A stretch of 5,926 bases of DNA from an uncultured Oscillospiraceae bacterium (GTDB lineage Bacteria > Bacillota > Clostridia > Oscillospirales > Acutalibacteraceae): contig USLV01000096.1 of NCBI GenBank assembly GCA_900555705.1, positions 1 through 5,926 on the forward strand. Reading direction: 5' to 3'. A program made the position numbers and the translations under genes. Below, piece by piece: positions 1-5,926 of this stretch. Below the pieces are notes generated by a model. The model searched no databases. It saw nothing but the letters and a program-made list of their open reading frames with translations, and was not told the DNA's origin. Numbering within the stretch: position 1 is the first letter of the stretch; each line of letters begins with the position of its first letter.

Positions 1-22
1 GTCAGATGTGTATAAGAGACAG
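1..22 (+). other. Nextera/Tn5 library adapter remnant (artefact)
   Basis: Bases 4-22 read AGATGTGTATAAGAGACAG, which is the 19-bp hyperactive Tn5 mosaic end used in Nextera tagmentation libraries. The preceding GTC matches the last bases of the Read-1 adapter arm. It sits at the very edge of the window and its base composition is unlike the GC-rich DNA that follows. It is best read as untrimmed sequencing adapter at a contig end, not as a resident transposon: no transposase or second end is present. Genomic sequence probably begins at base 23. Confidence 0.95.
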
Positions 23-24
23 CC

Positions 25-96
25 TCCGTTCCGCTGCACGAGGGTTGGCAGCAGTTACAGCTCGATTTGCTGAGCGGCAGTATCCAGCCGCGATAA
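25..96 (+). CDS. C-terminal end of an unidentified upstream gene (partial)
   Basis: One frame stays open from the adapter junction to a TAA at 94-96, giving 23 residues that end in LLSGSIQPR. The stop lies 24 nt before the GTG of the PHP gene, with the ribosome binding site of that gene in between, which is the spacing expected of two genes in one operon. The fragment is too short to identify. In Clostridia, related PHP genes often sit near small ATPase or DRTGG-domain proteins and hydrogenase-type subunits, but nothing here identifies this tail as any of them. It could also be chance: another frame is open across the same stretch. Confidence 0.35.
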   Translation, partial: SVPLHEGWQQLQLDLLSGSIQPR

Positions 97-105
97 TCCA
101 CAGGC

Positions 106-113
106 GAGGGAGG
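106..113 (+). promoter_or_regulatory. Ribosome binding site of the PHP gene
   Basis: GAGGGAGG lies 7 nt before the GTG at 121. It decides the start. The next in-frame start, ATG at 181, has no such site and would remove the essential first metal-binding motif (DLHIH), so GTG at 121 is preferred. Confidence 0.75.
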
Positions 114-120
114 CGAGCAC

Positions 121-855
121 GTGCGCCTGTACTATGACCTGCACATCCACTCCTGCCTGTCCCCCTGCGGGGACAACGACATGACCCCTCACAACATCCT
201 GAATATGGCGCGGCTGCTTGAGCTGGACGTCATCGCCCTGACCGACCACAACAGCTGCGGCAACTGCGCCGCCATCTGTGCAGCCGCTGCGGGCAGCGGC
301 CTCGTCGTCCTGTCCGGCATGGAGCTTTGCACGGCAGAAGAGGCCCATATCGTCTGCCTTTTCCCCACCCCGGAACAGGCGGCTGCTTTCGATCGACTGG
401 TCGCGCCGACCCGTCCGCCGGTTGCGAACCGGCCCGAAATTTTCGGCGAACAGCTCCGAATGAACGCGGCCGACGAGCCCTCCGGGATCGAGGAGATTCT
501 GCTGACAACCGCCTCCTCGATCAGCGTCGAAGAGGTTTTGCCGCTCGCGCGTTCGGTCGGCGGCACCGCCTTTCCCGCCCACATCGACCGTCCCTCCTAC
601 AGCGTCACGGCTGCCCTCGGCGATATCCCACCGGTTGGCTTTGCCGCCGCCGAAATCACGGCGGCCGGGGATGTCCCGGCGCTGCTTGCGCGGTATCCGC
701 TGCTGAACGGGCTGCCGCTGCTGCAAAACTCGGACGCCCACTATCTGCACACGATGCAGGAACGCGGCCCCTGGCTGGAGTTGCCGGACGGCGCACCCGA
801 GACCGTGATCGCCGCGCTCGACGGCCGCCTTCCCTGCGGTTGGGGCCGCACATAA
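121..855 (+). CDS. PHP-domain metal-dependent phosphoesterase-like protein
   Basis: A complete 244-residue protein with GTG start and TAA stop. It is a stand-alone PHP domain, a TIM-barrel-like fold that holds two or three metal ions and hydrolyses phosphoesters. The metal-site motifs are visible in order: DLHIH (D6, H8, H10), TDHN (H43), GMEL (E68) with H76, PAHIDR (H154), and SDAH (D205, H207). All expected ligands appear intact, so it should be active. No signal peptide or membrane segment is seen, so it is cytoplasmic. Cysteines at 12, 16, 46, 49 and 53 cluster around the first two motifs; as far as I recall this is typical of the Clostridia subgroup. The substrate is unknown. Relatives include nucleoside 3',5'-bisphosphate and oligonucleotide phosphatases and histidinol phosphatase, but sequence alone does not choose among them. 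It is the last gene of its transcription unit, followed 26 nt later by a terminator hairpin. Confidence 0.88.
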   Translation: MRLYYDLHIHSCLSPCGDNDMTPHNILNMARLLELDVIALTDHNSCGNCAAICAAAAGSGLVVLSGMELCTAEEAHIVCLFPTPEQAAAFDRLVAPTRPPVANRPEIFGEQLRMNAADEPSGIEEILLTTASSISVEEVLPLARSVGGTAFPAHIDRPSYSVTAALGDIPPVGFAAAEITAAGDVPALLARYPLLNGLPLLQNSDAHYLHTMQERGPWLELPDGAPETVIAALDGRLPCGWGRT

Positions 856-881
856 GGCAGTTTTAAATACCCCATCGTAAA

Positions 882-911
882 AAATGGCTGCGGCGATTGC
901 CGCAGCCATTT
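882..911. terminator. Bidirectional intrinsic terminator between convergent units
   Basis: A perfect 13-bp inverted repeat: AAATGGCTGCGGC at 882-894, loop GATT at 895-898, and the exact reverse complement at 899-911. On the minus strand the stem is closed by, and followed into, a run of six T (complement of A879-884), a classic Rho-independent terminator only 2 nt after the stop of the kinase gene. On the plus strand the stem lies 26 nt after the PHP stop and is followed by a weaker pyrimidine-rich tract (TTTCTCT). The hairpin therefore probably serves both convergent units, more strongly the minus-strand one. Confidence 0.88.
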
Positions 912-913
912 CT

Positions 914-2410
914 CTATCCTTTGTCTCTCTCCGTTACACGGCGAAACGCCGCATAGGCAGCGTCCCAAGCCGCCGTGCCCTCCGGCTCATACCGGCGGAT
1001 CTCCTCCGAGCGGGCGATCACGCGCCGCGCCTCCCAGCGGTCGGCCAGCGCGCCCGCCGCGATCAGCTGCACCGCTGCGTTACCGTAGACCGTGGCCTCG
1101 ACCGGTCCGGCCGTCACCTCCCTGCCGCAGGCCGCGGCGGTCATCTCGCATAGCAGCGCATCCCGCGCACCACCTCCCACCAGATGAATGACGTGGTAGC
1201 GGCGGCCGGTGCAGGATTCGATCTGCTCCGCCGCCAGCCGATGAGCCAGCGCGAGGCTCTCATAAAGACAGCGCGCCACCTCGCCGATCGTCTCCGGCAC
1301 CGGCTGACCGGTCTCGGCACAGAACGTTCTCACCCGCCCCGGCAGATCGCCGGGTGCGGCAAACCGTGCGTCATCCGGGTCGATGAAGCTGCGCAGCGGG
1401 GCGGCCTCGCGGGCGAGCCGCTCGATCTCGGCAAAGGACAGCTCCTGCCCCTCCCGCTTCCACTGACGGCGGCTCTCCTGCAACAGCCAGAGGCCGGTGA
1501 TATTTTTCAAAAAGGTGGTCGTGCCCTCGACGCCGCCCTCATTCGTGAGGTTACAGGCCATCGCCCGGTCACTCAGCAGCGGCGCCTCCAGCTCGGTTCC
1601 GAACAGCGACCAGGTGCCGCAGCTCACGAACAGAAAATCCCGCTCCTCCGCCGGGGCGGCCAGCGCCGCGCTCTGGGTGTCGTGGGACGCGACGCGGACA
1701 ACCGGCACCGGCGGCAGCCCCAGCTCCTCGCAGAGCGTGGACTCCAGCGGCCCGGCGACGGTTCCCGGCGGCACGATATCGGTCAGCAGACGGCGGGGCA
1801 GTCTCAGCCGTCCGAGCAGCGGCTCCGCCCAGTCCCGGGCGGCCGCATCGAGCAGCTGGGTGGTCGTCGCGACCGTGTATTCCGTCCCCTTTTCACCGGT
1901 CAGCAGATAGCAGAGCAGATCGGGCATCAGCAGCAGCGTCTCCGCCCGCTCGAGCAGCTCCGGCCGCTCTTCCGCAAGCGACAGCAGCTGAAACACCGTG
2001 TTGATCTCCATCAGCTGGCTGCCGGTCATCCGGTAGAGGTCGGCGCGATCCACCCGTTCGAGCGCCTGCGCGGCATATCCGGCGGTGCGGCCGTCCCGGT
2101 AGTGGACGGGATTCTCGAGCAGCCGACCGTCCCGGTCGAGCAGCCCGAAGTCCACCCCCCAGGTATCGAGCCCCATGCTGTCCGGGACGACACCGCGCGC
2201 CTTCGCGGCGAGCAGTCCCTGCCGGATCTCGTGCAGCAGCCGCAGCACATCCCAATACAGCGTGCCGCGCACCCGAACGGGGTCGTTCGGGAACCGGTGC
2301 AGCTCCTCGAGCCGGATGCGCTCGCCGTCATACGCCGCCAGCATCGCGCGTCCGGAGGAGGCGCCGAGATCAAACGCGAGCACCTGCCGCGCCGAAGCCG
2401 TCTCCCTCAT
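914..2410 (-). CDS. rhaB: FGGY-family kinase, rhamnulokinase type; probable L-fuculokinase by context
   Basis: A complete 498-residue sugar kinase, of normal length for the family. By sequence type it is a rhamnulokinase (RhaB): DLGASSGR near the N terminus (residues 14-21, phosphate-binding loop), DTWGVDFGL (82-90), SHDTQSA with D244 as the likely catalytic base, CGTWSLFGTE (264-273), NLTNEGG (287-293), NITGLWLLQE (303-312), and the ATP-site GGGARD (412-417). It transfers phosphate from ATP to the 1-hydroxyl of a 6-deoxyketohexose in the cytoplasm. RhaB acts on L-rhamnulose, yet every other gene in this operon belongs to fucose use and no rhamnose isomerase is present. The likely in vivo substrate is thus L-fuculose, as known for RhaB-like kinases in Bacteroides fucose operons; it may use both. 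It is the last operon gene, 6 nt after the fucosidase stop. The symbol reflects the family; fucK may describe the function better. Confidence 0.88.
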   Translation of the reverse strand: MRETASARQVLAFDLGASSGRAMLAAYDGERIRLEELHRFPNDPVRVRGTLYWDVLRLLHEIRQGLLAAKARGVVPDSMGLDTWGVDFGLLDRDGRLLENPVHYRDGRTAGYAAQALERVDRADLYRMTGSQLMEINTVFQLLSLAEERPELLERAETLLLMPDLLCYLLTGEKGTEYTVATTTQLLDAAARDWAEPLLGRLRLPRRLLTDIVPPGTVAGPLESTLCEELGLPPVPVVRVASHDTQSAALAAPAEERDFLFVSCGTWSLFGTELEAPLLSDRAMACNLTNEGGVEGTTTFLKNITGLWLLQESRRQWKREGQELSFAEIERLAREAAPLRSFIDPDDARFAAPGDLPGRVRTFCAETGQPVPETIGEVARCLYESLALAHRLAAEQIESCTGRRYHVIHLVGGGARDALLCEMTAAACGREVTAGPVEATVYGNAAVQLIAAGALADRWEARRVIARSEEIRRYEPEGTAAWDAAYAAFRRVTERDKG

Positions 2411-2416
2411 GGCGCC

Positions 2417-3685
2417 TCACTCCTCCTTCAGCGTCAGCTCCACAACCGTGTCCAGCTCATCCGGCAGGCGATAGCGCGGGAAGAGCAGGAAGGCGTCTTC
2501 GCCACTGTTGTTCGCGTTCCAGGGCTGGCCGATGGCGAGTTCCGATCCATCCGCCAGCAGCCGACCGCGCAGAACCCGTCCGCCGAGTCCCGGCATCCGC
2601 ACCGCGCCGACGCCGCGCTCGAGCACATGGGCATAGAGCCGGTTTCCCTTTTTCGTATAGCGGCCCCATTCCGGCTTGTCGAGGCCCGCATGGCCGCAGC
2701 CGTATATCGCATCGCCGTTTTTGTGCATCCAGTGCCCGACCTCCCGGAGAATCCGGACGCTCTCCTCCGGGAACCGCCCCTTTGCATCGGGGCCGACGTT
2801 GAGCAGCAGATTGCCTCCCTTGCTGGCGCATTCCACCAGCGCCCGCACGACATCCCGCGGCGACTTGTAGTCATCGTCGTTCGCGGTGTAGCCCCAGGAG
2901 TTGTTGAGGGTTACACACGCCTCCCAGGGAACCGGCGTCCCACGGCTGTCGGTCATGCCGCGCGGGGGCAGAATCTGCTCCGGGGACAGGAAGTCGCCGT
3001 AGCGCAGCATATCCTCCGCCGTCTGATCCTCGCCGTTCGGGAAGAGCCGGTTGTCGATCACGATGTCGGGGTTGATTCCGCGCACCATTTTCAGCAGCTC
3101 GCTCGCCCCCCACTTCTCCCCGGACATCTCGCCATAGGAGAAATCGAACCAGAGGATGTCGATCTGCCCGTAATTGGTCAGCAGCTCCCGCACCTGCCCG
3201 TGGAGATAGGCGACATAGCGGGAAAAATCGCGGTTCTCGTTGCCGTAGTCCGGGTTATCCCGCATCGGGTGGATAGAATCGCCATAGTGCGGGTAGTCGG
3301 GATGATGCCAGTCGAGCAGCGAATAGTAGAACCCGATTTTGAGCCCCTCGGCGCGGAAAGCGTCGACAAACTCCCGGACGAGGTCGCGGCCGCAGGGGGT
3401 GTTCGTGGACTTGTAGTCGGTCAGCGCGGAATCGAAGAGGCAGAAGCCGTCGTGGTGCTTCGCCGTGAGCACGACATAGCGCATTCCGGCCTCCCGCGCT
3501 GTCCGCGCCCATTCCTTCGGGTCGTAGTCAGTCGGATTAAACTCTTCAAAATAGGTCTGATACTGCTCATCGGTTATGCGCTCGTTGCTTTTGATCCATT
3601 CGCCCCGGGCAGGAATCGCATACAGCCCCCAGTGAATAAACAGGCCAAAGCGGTCGTGCATGAACCAGTCGGTGCGGTGTGCCAT
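2417..3685 (-). CDS. GH29 alpha-L-fucosidase, intracellular
   Basis: A complete 422-residue glycoside hydrolase family 29 enzyme. It removes terminal alpha-linked L-fucose from glycans or glycosides with retention of configuration. Family landmarks are FGLFIHWG (13-20, substrate-binding His18), KHHDGF (76-81), DILWFD (176-181, D181 the expected nucleophile), PWEACVTLNNSWGY (253-266, E255 a candidate acid/base by analogy with other GH29 enzymes), and GGNLLLNVGPD (290-300). Residues from about 340 onward look like the small C-terminal beta domain. The protein begins directly with the catalytic domain (DWFMHDRFG); it has no signal peptide, lipobox or transmembrane segment, so it should act in the cytoplasm on imported small substrates. 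The ATG has a very strong ribosome binding site. It lies between fucI (27 nt upstream) and the kinase (6 nt downstream), so released fucose is fed straight into catabolism. Linkage preference cannot be told from the sequence. Confidence 0.93.
   Translation of the reverse strand: MAHRTDWFMHDRFGLFIHWGLYAIPARGEWIKSNERITDEQYQTYFEEFNPTDYDPKEWARTAREAGMRYVVLTAKHHDGFCLFDSALTDYKSTNTPCGRDLVREFVDAFRAEGLKIGFYYSLLDWHHPDYPHYGDSIHPMRDNPDYGNENRDFSRYVAYLHGQVRELLTNYGQIDILWFDFSYGEMSGEKWGASELLKMVRGINPDIVIDNRLFPNGEDQTAEDMLRYGDFLSPEQILPPRGMTDSRGTPVPWEACVTLNNSWGYTANDDDYKSPRDVVRALVECASKGGNLLLNVGPDAKGRFPEESVRILREVGHWMHKNGDAIYGCGHAGLDKPEWGRYTKKGNRLYAHVLERGVGAVRMPGLGGRVLRGRLLADGSELAIGQPWNANNSGEDAFLLFPRYRLPDELDTVVELTLKEE
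2420..2428 (-). promoter_or_regulatory. Ribosome binding site of the kinase, inside the fucosidase gene end
   Basis: Read on the minus strand, AAGGAGGAG ends directly at the TGA of the fucosidase (2417-2419). It encodes that protein's last residues (KEE) and also lies about 11 nt before the kinase ATG at 2410. The arrangement suggests that translation of the two genes is coupled. Confidence 0.7.
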
Positions 3686-3693
3686 TTTGTTCT

Positions 3694-3701
3694 CCTCCTT
3701 T
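3694..3701 (-). promoter_or_regulatory. Strong ribosome binding site of the fucosidase
   Basis: Minus-strand AAAGGAGG, followed by AGA, lies 8 nt before the ATG at 3685 and is close to a full match to the anti-Shine-Dalgarno sequence. It sits in a short AT-rich gap (ATTTTTTATTC just upstream) within otherwise GC-rich DNA, which would keep the site free of structure. It fixes the start codon. Confidence 0.8.
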
Positions 3702-3712
3702 GAATAAAAAAT

Positions 3713-5488
3713 TTATCGATACAGCGGCCCGTAGACGGAACAGGCACGGTAGTCCGCTCCCTCCGGGTCTTTGGTTCCAAAACCGGCCCAGGCATGGGGA
3801 CGCCAGAGATCGGCGTCGGCAACGTTGTGCAGCGAAACCGGGATACGCAGCATACTCGCCAGTGTGATGAGATCGCGGCCGATATGGCCGTAGCAGAAGG
3901 CGCCGTGGTTCGCACCCCAGTTCGCCATCACGGAATAGACGTCCTCAAAGCCTTTGCCGCCGAGACGCGGCGCAAACCAGGTCGTCGGCCAGGTCTTGTC
4001 GGTTCGCTCGTCGAGGATGCGGTGCACCTCGTCGTCCAGCGTCACCGTGTAGCCCTCGGCGAGCTGGAGCACCGGGCCGAGCCCGTCGACGAGGTTCAAC
4101 CGAACGAGCGTCACCGGCATCTCGCTCGCGGTGCGGAAATGGGAGGAGAATCCGCCTCCCCGGAAATATTCGAAGTTGGCGTTCGGCCAGTCGACCGCGC
4201 CGAGGATCGCGTCGATGTCGCGTCCCTCCATTTCCCACCAGGGCTTGATGCAGCCGTTGCCGTCCCGGTCGCGGGCGAGACCACAGCCGTCCAGTGCGGC
4301 GGCGCCGGAATTGATGAGATGGATGAAGCCGTCGGCCGCGCGGCCGGTCGGCCGCTTCCCCGTCACCCGCTCAACCGCCTCCGGGCTCCAGTAGGTCCGG
4401 ACGTCGGCGAAGACGCTCGCCCCGCCGGTCAGCAGCTTGCCGAACAGCATCGCCATGCCGTTGAGGCCGTCGTTCTCGGTCGCGAGGACAGTCGGCTCCT
4501 TTTTGCCGTTCCAGTCAAAGGAGGTATTGAGGATCGATTCGGTGAAATCGCCGTTCGGCAGCCAGTCGGTCCACATCCGCTGGCCCTGGAAGCCGCCGGC
4601 GATTGCGTTCCGACCGAGCGCCTCCTCGTGCCAGCCCATTTCATCGAGCTTCGGGTTGCCGAGCAGGATATCCCGCACGACCAGCGTCAGCTTGACGACA
4701 AACGCCCACTCGTCGGTCACGACGTGGGAGTTCGTGATGATCTCCGGGAGCTGTTTTCCTGCATTGATGTTGACGCCGGGGCGGCAGTTTGCCTTTGTCC
4801 AGGCGAGCGCCCGCTCGAACTCGTCATGGTCGTAGATACCGAGCGTGATCCGGCGGAGCAGCTCGGTCATGTCGACCCATTCGGCGCGGATGCCGAAATA
4901 GTCCTGTAAAAACTTCGCGTCACAGTAAGAACCCATGATCCCCATCGCGACACTGCCGAGGTTGACATACGCCTTGTTGCGCATCGTGCCGACCGCGACC
5001 GCACAGCGCGCGAACCGGAGGATTTTCTCCGCGACGTCCGCCGGGATCGAACCGTCGTCCATGTCCTGGACATCGTGGCCATAGATCGAAAAGGCGGGCA
5101 GGCCGCGCTGGGCGTGGGCGGCCATGACGGCGGCGAGATAGACCGCGCCCGGCCGCTCGGTGCCGTTGAAGCCCCAGACCGCCTTGATGGTCAGCGGGTT
5201 GAGATCCATCGTCTCACTGCCGTAGCACCAGCAGGGGGTGACGCTGAGCGTTGCCGCGACGTTCTCCCGCGAGAACTGCTCCTCGCAGCGGGCCGCCTCG
5301 GCGCCGCCGCCGATGGTGCCGTCGAAAATGACGCACTGGACTGGGGTGCCGTCGCTGTAACGGAGCGTCTCTGTGATCAGCGCGGCGGCAGCCTTCGCCA
5401 TGTTCATGGTCTGGGTCTCCAGCGACTCGCGGACGCCGCCCCAGCGCCCGTCGATAACGGGGCGAATGCCGATTTTCGGATAGTTCAT
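3713..5488 (-). CDS. fucI: L-fucose isomerase
   Basis: A complete 591-residue protein, the same length as E. coli FucI and closely similar along its whole length. It interconverts L-fucose and L-fuculose in the cytoplasm, the first step of fucose catabolism, using Mn2+; many members also accept D-arabinose. Hallmarks are PKIGIRPVIDGR at the N terminus, TPCWCYGSET (84-93), NGTERPGAVYLAA (108-120), IYGHDVQD (135-142), GFQGQRMWTD (299-308), ATENDGLNG (336-344), FADVRTYWSPEA (360-371), YFRGGG (441-446), WPTTWFAPRL (500-509) and NWGANHG (523-529). The metal and catalytic residues known from E. coli (Glu337, Asp361, His528) correspond to E338, D362 and H528, so the active site is intact. The ATG has an AGGA-type ribosome binding site 8 nt upstream. 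Gaps of 27 nt on each side place it in one operon with fucA and the fucosidase. Confidence 0.97.
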   Translation of the reverse strand: MNYPKIGIRPVIDGRWGGVRESLETQTMNMAKAAAALITETLRYSDGTPVQCVIFDGTIGGGAEAARCEEQFSRENVAATLSVTPCWCYGSETMDLNPLTIKAVWGFNGTERPGAVYLAAVMAAHAQRGLPAFSIYGHDVQDMDDGSIPADVAEKILRFARCAVAVGTMRNKAYVNLGSVAMGIMGSYCDAKFLQDYFGIRAEWVDMTELLRRITLGIYDHDEFERALAWTKANCRPGVNINAGKQLPEIITNSHVVTDEWAFVVKLTLVVRDILLGNPKLDEMGWHEEALGRNAIAGGFQGQRMWTDWLPNGDFTESILNTSFDWNGKKEPTVLATENDGLNGMAMLFGKLLTGGASVFADVRTYWSPEAVERVTGKRPTGRAADGFIHLINSGAAALDGCGLARDRDGNGCIKPWWEMEGRDIDAILGAVDWPNANFEYFRGGGFSSHFRTASEMPVTLVRLNLVDGLGPVLQLAEGYTVTLDDEVHRILDERTDKTWPTTWFAPRLGGKGFEDVYSVMANWGANHGAFCYGHIGRDLITLASMLRIPVSLHNVADADLWRPHAWAGFGTKDPEGADYRACSVYGPLYR

Positions 5489-5496
5489 AGCGCGCT

Positions 5497-5503
5497 TCCT
5501 CTC
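5497..5503 (-). promoter_or_regulatory. Ribosome binding site of fucI
   Basis: Minus-strand GAGAGGA lies 8 nt before the ATG at 5488, within the purine-rich 27-nt gap after the fucA stop. It supports the chosen fucI start, which also matches the N terminus of known FucI proteins. Confidence 0.65.
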
Positions 5504-5515
5504 TTCTCTTCTGTT

Positions 5516-5926
5516 TTATTGGCGGTTTTCGCGATAGTGCTTGAAGCCGGGGTGGCGGCCGGTGATGCCGTAGCCCTCGCGCATGCCGCAGAGTCGCTGG
5601 ATGTTCTCCGCGGAGAGCTCCTGCTCCCCACCGAGCAGCCGCGCGGTCAGGTTGATCTTCGCCCAGAGCTCCAGCGTTTCCATGCGGTAATAGGCGGTAA
5701 GCGCATCCGCGCCGACGGTCAGCGCGCCATGGTTGGCGAGCAGCAGCGCGTCGTGCTCCTGTAAGTACGGCGTGATCGCCTCCGGTACCTCCTCGGTCGA
5801 GGGGGTGCCATAGGGCGTCACCGGCACCGAGCCGAGCGTCAGCACCGACTCGATCATGGTGTAGCGGTCGAGATCGACATGCGCGACCGCATAGCCGGTC
5901 GCGGTCGGCGGGTGGGCGTGCAGCAC
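5516..5926 (-). CDS. fucA: L-fuculose-1-phosphate aldolase, class II (N terminus outside window)
   Basis: The C-terminal 136 or so residues of a class II (AraD/FucA type) zinc aldolase, cut off by the window end. The frame is open to base 5926. The apparent GTG start there encodes an internal Val just before the zinc motif, so it is not the true start; about 80-90 residues are missing, including the expected catalytic Glu. HAHP (residues 3-6 of the visible part) gives two zinc-binding histidines and ANHGAL (65-70) supplies the third, matching His92, His94 and His155 of E. coli FucA. GSVPVTPYGTPSTEE is typical of the Firmicutes-like subgroup. The enzyme would split L-fuculose-1-phosphate into dihydroxyacetone phosphate and L-lactaldehyde. 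The pathway assignment rests on the adjacent fucI: on sequence alone, a related class II aldolase with another sugar phosphate, or a methylthioribulose-phosphate dehydratase relative, could not be excluded. Confidence 0.88.
   Translation of the reverse strand: MLHAHPPTATGYAVAHVDLDRYTMIESVLTLGSVPVTPYGTPSTEEVPEAITPYLQEHDALLLANHGALTVGADALTAYYRMETLELWAKINLTARLLGGEQELSAENIQRLCGMREGYGITGRHPGFKHYRENRQ

Noticed and set aside
4..22. A Tn5/IS50-like transposon end
   Set aside because: The exact mosaic-end version is the engineered sequence used in library kits, it occurs at the extreme edge together with adapter bases, and no transposase or second end is present.
55..909. A 284-codon open frame on the minus strand starting in the terminator
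   Set aside because: It lies opposite the PHP gene. Its first residues (MAAAIAAAI) come from the hairpin, and the same peptide appears on the other strand because the sequence is palindromic. No domain is seen.
1184..3703. An 839-codon open frame on the plus strand
   Set aside because: It runs antisense across both the kinase and the fucosidase and ignores their boundary. The product is rich in R, P, Q and A with no recognisable domain. Long antisense frames are expected in GC-rich coding DNA.
3702..3721. Possible terminator between fucI and the fucosidase (T-run plus the small palindrome TATCGATA)
   Set aside because: There is no GC-rich stem before the T-run and the palindrome overlaps the fucI stop. 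An AT-rich, unstructured leader for the strong ribosome binding site is a simpler reading.
3794..4909. A 371-codon open frame on the plus strand
   Set aside because: It is fully antisense to fucI, which is an unmistakable family member over its whole length. The translation has the low-complexity look of a GC-driven shadow.
23..5926. CRISPR arrays, tRNA or rRNA genes, riboswitches, tandem repeats
   Set aside because: I saw no regularly spaced repeats, no tRNA-like cloverleaf and no conserved riboswitch core. Nearly all bases belong to the genes described, and the intergenic gaps are too short.

Overview
This window looks like one edge of a metagenomic or genomic contig from a GC-rich, anaerobic, carbohydrate-fermenting bacterium. 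The most likely source is a high-GC Clostridia lineage of the gut type. That placement is an inference from three things: the small PHP-domain protein with its Clostridia-like motifs, the strong Shine-Dalgarno sites (GGAGG cores), and a fucose-salvage operon that uses a rhamnulokinase-type kinase. The first 22 bases are not genomic. They match the end of the Nextera Read-1 adapter, including the 19-bp Tn5 mosaic end, so real sequence starts at about base 23.

The left part (about 23-855, + strand) holds the last codons of an unidentified gene, then a complete 244-residue PHP-domain metal-dependent phosphoesterase-like protein with a GTG start and a good ribosome binding site. A perfect 13-bp inverted repeat at 882-911 separates this unit from the next one. 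The two units converge on this hairpin, which probably terminates transcription from both sides. Its U-tract favours the minus-strand operon.

The rest (914-5926) is one minus-strand operon, read from right to left: fucA (class II aldolase, truncated by the window end), fucI (L-fucose isomerase), a GH29 alpha-L-fucosidase with no secretion signal, and an FGGY sugar kinase of the rhamnulokinase sequence type. Gaps are 27, 27 and 6 nt, and the three internal starts have clear ribosome binding sites. Together the genes form a cytoplasmic route. The fucosidase releases L-fucose from an imported fucosylated glycoside, FucI isomerises it to L-fuculose, the kinase makes L-fuculose-1-phosphate, and FucA cleaves this to dihydroxyacetone phosphate and L-lactaldehyde. 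No transporter, regulator or operon promoter is in view; these would lie beyond base 5926 or elsewhere.

I found no novel defence, mobile or RNA system. The points most worth attention are the adapter artefact, the substrate of the rhamnulokinase-type kinase, the placement of an intracellular fucosidase inside the catabolic operon, and the cysteine-rich PHP protein. There is no gene-free stretch longer than 60 bases inside the genomic sequence.
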